In this document: piece by piece, positions 7,701 through 13,412 of the stretch
How the letters are laid out: each line of letters begins with the position of its first letter
Position numbering within the stretch: the stretch's first letter is position 1
Assembly: GCA_937871355.1 (NCBI GenBank)
Contig: CALMPX010000413.1
Location: 1 to 13,412 of the forward strand
DNA: 13,412 nucleotides
Source of the DNA: an uncultured Bdellovibrio sp.
GTDB taxonomy: Bacteria; Bdellovibrionota; Bdellovibrionia; Bdellovibrionales; Bdellovibrionaceae
Direction: 5' to 3'
Position numbers and translations under genes: made by a program
Notes under the pieces: generated by a model
The model's database searches: none
Seen by the model: the letters and a program-made list of their open reading frames with translations, nothing else
Told to the model about the DNA's origin: nothing

Positions 7701-8244
7701 GTGTTCCACCCTTGCTGCGCGATAGCGCTACGGTTCCCACGGCGATCACTAATAATAGAACGCCAAGAATCTCGAAGCCCAACATATTTTTTAAGAATAA
7801 ATTCTCAGCGAGCACCTTCGTATTGTCGGCTCCAAGCGCTGCTTTTTGCGCGAGCTCAATGGCCAGCGGACTTCCGTCGGAAATAAGTGTTGTTTTCTTC
7901 GTTGCGAGGGTAATGACTCCCACCAACAACCCAGCTAAAACCCCAACTCCGCCGATTTTTAAAAAACCGGAAATTTTTCCACGAGAGAATGTTTGAAGTT
8001 CATGTTTTAAATCAAACAACATAAGAACCATAGTGAATAAAACCATCACGGCGCCGGTGTAAACAATCAATTGAACACCCGCGAGAAAGTAAGCGTTTAA
8101 AGTGGCAAACAACGCGGCCACACCGATCATGGTCATAACTAAACACAAAGCGGAGTAAACCGGATTCGCCAGCAGCACCACCATCACAGCTGGTACAATC
8201 AACACTAAGCTTAAAAACCAAAACAACATTGTATCCATCGACAT
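7687..8244 (-). CDS. nuoJ: NADH-quinone oxidoreductase subunit J
   Basis: NuoJ (ND6 homologue) is a five-helix membrane subunit next to NuoH, NuoA and NuoK that links quinone chemistry to the pump modules. The protein is 185 aa, against 184 in E. coli. The motif ANPVYSALCLV near residue 26 and the helix-3 stretch FLAGVQLIVYTGAVMVLF, with its conserved Tyr-Thr-Gly pi-bulge region, are diagnostic. The start is ATG 8244, preceded at six bases by AAGGAG (complement of 8251-8256). A second ATG lies two codons in. In the canonical nuo order nuoI sits between nuoH and nuoJ; here the gap is only 21 bases, so nuoI is absent from this locus. Confidence 0.96.
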   Translation of the reverse strand: MSMDTMLFWFLSLVLIVPAVMVVLLANPVYSALCLVMTMIGVAALFATLNAYFLAGVQLIVYTGAVMVLFTMVLMLFDLKHELQTFSRGKISGFLKIGGVGVLAGLLVGVITLATKKTTLISDGSPLAIELAQKAALGADNTKVLAENLFLKNMLGFEILGVLLLVIAVGTVALSRSKGGTHARD

Positions 8245-8265
8245 ATCTGTCTCCTTGTCTTTTCT

Positions 8266-9396
8266 TTAGATCACGTATTGTGAAGCTAGAAAAATAACTG
8301 TTGCTGTTAAAATTGTATTAAATAAAGCCCAAGGCAACATGGTCTTCCAGCCTAAATCCATTAACTGATCATAACGGAATCGTGGAAGCGTCCAACGAAC
8401 ATGAATAAAGATCCATAAAAAGATCGCAAATTTCACGTTATACATGAGAAAGTGAACGACTGAGCTGAAAATACTTCCGCCTGTTTCAGATCCAAATAAA
8501 GAAATTCCTGTTTGGTAAACCTCATCAATTGAAACACCAGGAATCCCGTAGCCACCAAAATAAAATGTTGTCATGAGACCTGCGGCAATCATCATGTGAC
8601 CATATTCACCAATGAAGAACATGAGCATCTTAAATCCGCCGTATTCAGTATGGAATCCGGCAACTAATTCAGCTTCGCCTTCGGCCAAGTCAAATGGCAA
8701 ACGATTCGATTCAGCAAAAGTCGCAGCAAAGAAAATAATAGCTCCTAATGGTTGATAAAATATTCCCCAATTAGGCAAGAATGCTAAAGAAAATTCGCGA
8801 CCGAAGCCAGAAAAATGGAACGCTCCTTGTTGGGCCAAAACCATTTCGGTAAGATTAAAGGTTCCGTACATCATAATCACGCCAACGATCGCAAGTCCGA
8901 GGGCTAATTCGTAAGAGATGACTTGAGCTGAGGCTCTCATGGCACCCATCAAAGAATATTTATTGCTCGAGCCAAAGCCGGCCATCAGCATGGTGTAAAC
9001 AGCCATCGCTGAAATACCTAAAATAAAAACGATACCCACATTCACTTCATAACCCTGAATTAAGAATGTTGAATCACCAATTTTTAACGGAGTCGACATA
9101 GGCATGGCCATATAGGCAACGGCCGCCGGGATGAGCGCAAACACCGGTGCTGCGTAAAATAATAAGCGATTCCCTTTATCAGGAACGAAATCTTCTTTAT
9201 TTAAAAATTTCGCTGCATCAGCCAAAAGCTGAACCAAACCCAGTGGACCCACGCGATTGGGACCAAAACGATTTTGAATAAAAGCTGATCCACGGCGCTC
9301 AAGCCAAACCAATATTGGAACGGCCTGAACCATCATTAAAAAAACAAGAACGGTTTTAACTAAGTTAACTGTAATTTCTAAACTTGTATTTCCCAT
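8266..9396 (-). CDS. nuoH: NADH-quinone oxidoreductase subunit H
   Basis: NuoH (ND1) is the membrane subunit that forms the quinone-entry chamber where peripheral and membrane arms meet. From ATG 9396 it is 376 aa, about 50 more than E. coli NuoH. Much of the excess appears as a loop after FYFGGYG (GVSIDEVYQTG, then GSETGG) and another near GREFSLAF. Conserved parts are the LERRGSAF and NRFGPNRVGP motif (about 32-52), AESNRLPFDLAEGEAELVAG (about 228-247) with its acidic quinone-funnel residues, and WTLPRFRYDQLM near the C-terminus. Stop and start overlap as TAATG with nuoA, which fits coupled translation. A GTG at 9408 is an alternative start but would lie inside the nuoA end. nuoB to nuoG are absent between nuoA and this gene. 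Confidence 0.95.
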   Translation of the reverse strand: MGNTSLEITVNLVKTVLVFLMMVQAVPILVWLERRGSAFIQNRFGPNRVGPLGLVQLLADAAKFLNKEDFVPDKGNRLLFYAAPVFALIPAAVAYMAMPMSTPLKIGDSTFLIQGYEVNVGIVFILGISAMAVYTMLMAGFGSSNKYSLMGAMRASAQVISYELALGLAIVGVIMMYGTFNLTEMVLAQQGAFHFSGFGREFSLAFLPNWGIFYQPLGAIIFFAATFAESNRLPFDLAEGEAELVAGFHTEYGGFKMLMFFIGEYGHMMIAAGLMTTFYFGGYGIPGVSIDEVYQTGISLFGSETGGSIFSSVVHFLMYNVKFAIFLWIFIHVRWTLPRFRYDQLMDLGWKTMLPWALFNTILTATVIFLASQYVI

Positions 9397-9770
9397 TACT
9401 TTTCCCACTCTAATGCTTTAGATTTAATAGCCCACCATAAGCCAAAAACGAAAAGCACCACAAATGTAACCATCGAAGTAAAAACTAAAGCGCCTGTTCC
9501 TGCTTTTAAAAAATCTTTAAAATTAAGCGCCCATGGATACATGTAAATAATCTCGATATCAAAAAGAATGAAAAGAATTGCGGTTAAATAGAAATTAACA
9601 GAAATTTTTGAATCTTTCTTTTCTACTTCGGGAATACCACATTCGTAGCTGTCCATTTTAGCCTGACTCGTTCGTTTAGCCATGCCGCCAATAGCGCGCG
9701 CTAAAAAAATAAGTGCCGTACCAAAAACGGCGATAAATATTGTGATGAAAATGATTCCACCTAAAGGCAT
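9396..9770 (-). CDS. nuoA: NADH-quinone oxidoreductase subunit A
   Basis: NuoA (ND3 homologue) is a three-helix membrane subunit near the quinone cavity. The 124-aa product starts at ATG 9770, preceded by an excellent Shine-Dalgarno AAAGGAGG four bases upstream. The reading frame stays open further upstream, but that extension covers the promoter and is not coding. Motifs are SYECGIP with Cys44, the counterpart of the conserved redox-state-sensitive ND3 loop cysteine, and FYLTAILFILFDIEIIYMYP with Asp71 and Glu73, matching the conserved helix-2 acids. It is the first gene of the operon, downstream of the promoter at 9811-9839, and its TAA overlaps the nuoH ATG by one base. Confidence 0.95.
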   Translation of the reverse strand: MPLGGIIFITIFIAVFGTALIFLARAIGGMAKRTSQAKMDSYECGIPEVEKKDSKISVNFYLTAILFILFDIEIIYMYPWALNFKDFLKAGTGALVFTSMVTFVVLFVFGLWWAIKSKALEWEK

Positions 9771-9810
9771 CGTGCCTCCTTTGTTATGTCTGATTATTTT
9801 GTCTCTCAAA

Positions 9811-9839
9811 AGTATACAAAGCGAATCTCTGAAATCCAA
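9811..9839 (-). promoter_or_regulatory. Sigma-70-like promoter of the nuo operon
   Basis: On the minus strand a -35 box TTGGAT (complement of 9834-9839) is separated by exactly 17 bases from a -10 box TATACT (complement of 9811-9816). Matches to consensus are 4/6 and 5/6. Initiation would give a leader of roughly 30-35 bases ending in the strong nuoA ribosome-binding site. No other promoter-like gap exists inside the operon. Confidence 0.65.
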
Positions 9840-9842
9840 TAA

Positions 9843-9889
9843 TTAAGTGACGGGAAGAAATTTTTTTGGCAGTGTAGATTTTCACTTAA
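9843..9889. repeat. 8-bp inverted repeat in the divergent nuo/mfd intergenic region
   Basis: TTAAGTGA at 9843-9850 is repeated in perfect inverted form, TCACTTAA, at 9882-9889. The inner spacing is 31 bases and the arm-to-arm distance is 39. One arm lies just upstream of the nuo -35 box and the other next to the likely mfd promoter. It may be a pair of regulator half-sites or a chance AT-rich match. Confidence 0.3.
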
Positions 9890-9897
9890 AACATAAT
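9866..9897 (+). promoter_or_regulatory. Weak candidate promoter for mfd
   Basis: TTGGCA at 9866-9871 and CATAAT at 9892-9897 resemble -35 and -10 boxes, but the 20-base spacing is longer than optimal. Initiation about seven bases after the -10 would leave only a very short leader before the mfd ATG at 9915. No stronger candidate is visible in the 144-base gap on this strand. Confidence 0.3.
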
Positions 9898-9914
9898 TTT
9901 TGGAAACCCTATTC

Positions 9915-12900
9915 ATGAGTTCAATTTCTACAAATTCTAACGAGCCGCTGACATCTCATCAGCTTCTTGAAATCATGGAAGGCTGTGACTATCCACATCG
10001 ATTAGCGGATATCCTTCGCCGCGCTTTTGGGACAAAGAAAAATCATGTTCATATAACGGGCACCAACTCTTTAATTTCTGTTTCTTACATGCTGTCTAAT
10101 ACTTTATATAATAATATTAATATCTTATCTAATGTTATAGTTGTAGATAGTTTAGATCAGGCCGATGCTTTAGCTAAACAATTACGCTTTTTTCGTCCAG
10201 ATTTCAGCATCCATATTCTTCCGTCATTCGATGTGTCGCCTTATTCAAGTCTTTATCCCTCTCCGGCGACTTCGTGGATGCGCTGTGATTTTCTTTACTG
10301 GGCCAGTCACAACGACAGCTTAAAGTTTCAACAAGAAAAACATATTTTTATCGCCACGGTAGCTGGACTTCTTCAAAAAACAGCGCCCTTTTATAATTTC
10401 CACAAGCGTTGCCAACTGTTTAAAACAGGCAACGAACTTCCGAGTAAGCTGGCGCAGTATTTCAATTCTTTAGGATATCAACCAGCTCCTGTCGTTGAAG
10501 ATAAGGGACAGTATTCTATCCGCGGCGGTATCGTCGATATTTTTTCCACAGCAGAGAAAACCCCGATTCGTTTAGAATTATTTGGTGATCAAATTGAATC
10601 CATTCGTACTTTTTCGCATCAAACACAATTAAGTTTAAATAAAAAAGATCATTTCCACTTAGCTCCTGTTTATGAATTTGAACTGTCAGATGAAAATCTA
10701 GAATCCGTTTTACAAAAATACCGTAAACAATTAGAAAAACGTCCCGTCGATCAAGCCGAAAAAGAAGATAGTCTCAGATCTTTAACCCAAAGAAACTATT
10801 TTCCTGGTTGTGAATACGTTCTGCCTTACTGCTACGAAAAATTACAAAATGTAACGGAACACTTTTCTAACTCAATAAATATCTTGTTCGTAGATCCTGT
10901 CGAAATTGGTCGTATGGCCGATGAGTTTATTCAAACTCAGATCAATGATTCAAAAGCTGTGGGCTCAAGTTTGTTTCACCCCCAGGTTGAAGAAATGTAC
11001 GATGCCTATGAATCGATTATTTGGCCCATGGATTCGAATAAAATTGAATTCGCTAATCTGGCTTATTTAGATCAAGAAGATTCTAACGAAGAGCGTTTAC
11101 AATATAGCACCAGCGCCCTAAGTGACTTTTCCCAAATTCTTTCCAATAAACCCGCGGGAACACCAGAGTGGCTCGATATTGTTGATGCACGGCTCGACGC
11201 CTGGGAAAGCGAAAACAATAAAATTCTCATTTCAATTAAAAATCAAACTCACTTAGATCGCATTAAGAATATTTTAAATCAGTTGGACTTTGCCTATGAA
11301 ATTATTGAATCAAATGATTATGGCTGGAATAAGCATTTTCATCACAACTCAGTTAAAATATTTCTGGTGATGCGCGACCTGCCTGAAACAGCCTTTCTTC
11401 ATATCGAAAAAACGATCTTTTTACGTGATGATGATTTCTTAGGGAAAAAACAAAAAAACAAAACCAGTTCTTCTTATGAAGAGTTTTCAGATAAAGCGAA
11501 ACGCCTGAGTTTTGGTGATTTAAAACTAAATGACCTGGTTGTTCACGTGAAGCATGGCGTGGGTGTTTATGAAGGTCTAAAAATTATGAACATCGGCGGC
11601 GTGGACTCTGAATACATTCAAGTCGCTTACAAAGATAAAGATAAACTCTATCTTCCTGTTTATCGTGTCGGACAGTTGCAAAAATATTCGGGATCGTCTT
11701 CTTCGATGTTCCTCGATAAATTAGGCGGGCAGTCCTGGGAGAAAGTTAAGATCAAAGTCAAAAATCACTTGCGTGATATTGCTTCTGAATTATTGCAGCT
11801 TTACGCAAAGCGCTCCGAAATTACCCGTCCACGTTTTATATTTGATGAGTTTCAAAATGCTCAATTTGAAAATGCTTTTCCTTATGAAGAAACCAACGAT
11901 CAGATGCGAGCTATACGTGAAATTCAAAAAGATTTTTCCTCTGAAAAACCAATGGATCGTTTAGTTTGTGGCGATGTGGGTTTTGGTAAAACCGAAGTTG
12001 CTATGCGCGCCGCTTTTGAGGCTGTAACCAATAAAAAACAAGTCGCGGTCTTAGCTCCGACGACAGTTCTGACCTTTCAACATTTAGAAACTTTTAAAAA
12101 ACGTTTTCATGGATTTGATTATGTTATTCGATCTTTAAATCGCTTCGTTTCAACGGCGGACGCCAAACAAACTTTAAAGGAACTCAAGGAAGGTAAAGTC
12201 GATATCCTGATCGGAACCCATCGCCTTTTTAGTAAAGATGTCCAGTTTAATAATTTGGGTCTTTTAATTATTGATGAAGAACAAAAATTCGGAGTCCTTC
12301 ATAAAGAAAAAATTAAAAAATTAAAAATTAATGTCGACACATTGACGTTGTCGGCGACTCCTATCCCTAGAACCTTAAACATGAGCTTCACCGGGCTGCG
12401 CGACTTATCTATTATTAATACGGCTCCGGTCGACCGCCTTCCAACCAGAACATTTGTTTCTAAGTTTGATCCGGATCAAATCCGCAAAGCCATTTCCGCT
12501 GAAATTTCTCGTGGTGGTCAGGTTTATTTTATTCACAACCGTGTTCAGTCTATCTATGGAATCGCCGATCAAATTCGCTCGATCATCCCCGAGGCCCGCA
12601 TTAAAGTAGCCCATGGACAAATGGAAGAACACGAACTTGAAGAAGCTATGTTGGCTTTTTTCGCCCATGAAATTGATGTTCTCATTTGTACGGCTATTGT
12701 TGAATCCGGCATGGACGTACCTCGCGCTAACACCATGTTTATCGATCAGGCTCACATGTTTGGGCTTTCCCAACTCTATCAACTTCGCGGTCGCGTCGGG
12801 CGCAGCAAAACGCGCGCTTACTGTTATTTGCTAACGCCTAAAGATCGCAAACTTGATAAAGATGCGATCGAACGGTTGAAAATTATCCAAGATAATTCCG

Positions 12901-13412
12901 CTCTTGGCTCGGGAATTAAAATTGCTCAGTATGACCTCGAGCTTCGTGGGGCTGGAAATCTTTTAGGCGACGATCAATCAGGACATGTGAATTCTGTCGG
13001 TTACGAAATGTATATGGATTTACTCAATGAGGCCTTGGCGGAAGCCAAGGGCGAAGATTATTCAGATTATGAATTGGATCCAGAAATTAATTTAAAAATT
13101 CCGGCGCTTATACCTGATGCTTATATCTCTGATATTCGCGTGCGATTAAGTTACTATAAGGCTTTATCTGAAATTAAGTCTCAAGAGGATTTAGATAATA
13201 TCGAAAATGAATTGCGTGATCAGTTCGGACAACTTCCTGAACAGGTGGTTAATTTAATGGGGCTGATGCTGATACGTCGCCAATGTAAAAATTTAGGAGT
13301 TCGTGATATCAGCGCCGGGTTAAAAAATATTTCTCTTATCTTCACTGATAAAACAAAATTGAAACCAGAAAAAGCCATCGAGCTGACCATGAGAGCTAAT
13401 AAAAAATATTCT
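9915..13412 (+). CDS. mfd: Transcription-repair coupling factor (Mfd), C-terminus cut by window end
   Basis: Mfd displaces RNA polymerase stalled at DNA lesions and recruits UvrA for nucleotide excision repair. The frame is open from ATG 9915 to the window end (1166 codons, no stop). Visible parts in order: an N-terminal UvrB-like module without a functional Walker A, with IRGGIVDIF (about 202-210) and LELFGDQIESIR (about 220-231); the RNA-polymerase-interacting domain starting near 537 (NDLVVHVKHGVGVYEG); a RecG-like motor with Walker A GDVGFGKTE (686-694, Lys692), DEEQ box (787-790), SATPIPRT (813-820) and QLRGRVGRS (956-964); and the TRG motif LELRGAGNLLGDDQSG with Arg1011. Motor residues sit 58 positions later than in E. 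coli Mfd (1148 aa), so a few dozen residues are probably missing. Only a weak GGAAA precedes the start codon. It is divergent from nuoA. Confidence 0.97.
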   Translation, partial: MSSISTNSNEPLTSHQLLEIMEGCDYPHRLADILRRAFGTKKNHVHITGTNSLISVSYMLSNTLYNNINILSNVIVVDSLDQADALAKQLRFFRPDFSIHILPSFDVSPYSSLYPSPATSWMRCDFLYWASHNDSLKFQQEKHIFIATVAGLLQKTAPFYNFHKRCQLFKTGNELPSKLAQYFNSLGYQPAPVVEDKGQYSIRGGIVDIFSTAEKTPIRLELFGDQIESIRTFSHQTQLSLNKKDHFHLAPVYEFELSDENLESVLQKYRKQLEKRPVDQAEKEDSLRSLTQRNYFPGCEYVLPYCYEKLQNVTEHFSNSINILFVDPVEIGRMADEFIQTQINDSKAVGSSLFHPQVEEMYDAYESIIWPMDSNKIEFANLAYLDQEDSNEERLQYSTSALSDFSQILSNKPAGTPEWLDIVDARLDAWESENNKILISIKNQTHLDRIKNILNQLDFAYEIIESNDYGWNKHFHHNSVKIFLVMRDLPETAFLHIEKTIFLRDDDFLGKKQKNKTSSSYEEFSDKAKRLSFGDLKLNDLVVHVKHGVGVYEGLKIMNIGGVDSEYIQVAYKDKDKLYLPVYRVGQLQKYSGSSSSMFLDKLGGQSWEKVKIKVKNHLRDIASELLQLYAKRSEITRPRFIFDEFQNAQFENAFPYEETNDQMRAIREIQKDFSSEKPMDRLVCGDVGFGKTEVAMRAAFEAVTNKKQVAVLAPTTVLTFQHLETFKKRFHGFDYVIRSLNRFVSTADAKQTLKELKEGKVDILIGTHRLFSKDVQFNNLGLLIIDEEQKFGVLHKEKIKKLKINVDTLTLSATPIPRTLNMSFTGLRDLSIINTAPVDRLPTRTFVSKFDPDQIRKAISAEISRGGQVYFIHNRVQSIYGIADQIRSIIPEARIKVAHGQMEEHELEEAMLAFFAHEIDVLICTAIVESGMDVPRANTMFIDQAHMFGLSQLYQLRGRVGRSKTRAYCYLLTPKDRKLDKDAIERLKIIQDNSALGSGIKIAQYDLELRGAGNLLGDDQSGHVNSVGYEMYMDLLNEALAEAKGEDYSDYELDPEINLKIPALIPDAYISDIRVRLSYYKALSEIKSQEDLDNIENELRDQFGQLPEQVVNLMGLMLIRRQCKNLGVRDISAGLKNISLIFTDKTKLKPEKAIELTMRANKKYS

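Noticed and set aside
7695..7996. Plus-strand ORFs overlapping nuoJ
   Set aside because: Antisense shadows of a clear nuoJ coding frame; composition does not look like a real protein.
9771..9839. N-terminal extension of nuoA by 23 codons
   Set aside because: It overlaps the nuo promoter. The strong AAAGGAGG directly before ATG 9770 and the family length fix the start there.
12405..12834. Minus-strand 125-codon ORF and plus-strand alternative-frame ORF inside mfd
   Set aside because: Both lie wholly within the conserved motor domain of mfd and are explained by it.

Overview
The window looks like ordinary chromosome from a Gram-negative bacterium with a fairly AT-rich genome (about 40% GC by eye). 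It holds a UbiG-type quinone methyltransferase fragment, proton-pumping complex I and Mfd. Gene style and the HTH/coiled-coil protein suggest a Bdellovibrio-like lineage (Bdellovibrionota). That placement is inference; no marker gene here proves it.

Layout from left to right. (1) Bases 1-461 carry the 3' part of a UbiG-like SAM methyltransferase on +, broken by one in-frame amber codon. (2) A short AT-rich hairpin separates it from a convergent minus-strand gene (491-898) for a 135-aa protein with an N-terminal helix-turn-helix and a C-terminal coiled coil. (3) The 242-base gap 899-1140 is rich in a repeated TGARTA/TGARTAG motif. Six CTAYTCA heptamers lie in one orientation, and further half-sites sit around them and inside the start of the HTH gene. 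(4) A patatin-like lipid acyl hydrolase (1141-2346, +) follows. (5) A hairpin terminator at 2345-2370 serves the leftward operon. (6) A tightly packed minus-strand operon, read as nuoA-nuoH-nuoJ-nuoK-nuoL-nuoM-nuoN (9770 down to 2403), encodes all seven membrane subunits of complex I and none of the peripheral-arm subunits (B, C, D, E, F, G, I). (7) A 144-base divergent intergenic region carries a good sigma-70-like promoter for nuo. (8) mfd, the transcription-repair coupling factor, starts at 9915 on + and is still open at the window end.

The seven Nuo proteins together would form the H+-translocating membrane domain of NADH:quinone oxidoreductase. Gene spacing (1-base TAATG overlap, 14-base overlap, gaps of 21, 10, 4 and 1 bases) points to one translationally coupled transcript. 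The conserved charged residues of the pump channels are present, so the module looks functional, but it needs electron-input subunits encoded elsewhere. I see no mobile element, tRNA, rRNA or CRISPR array. The least explained element is the motif array next to the HTH/coiled-coil gene.
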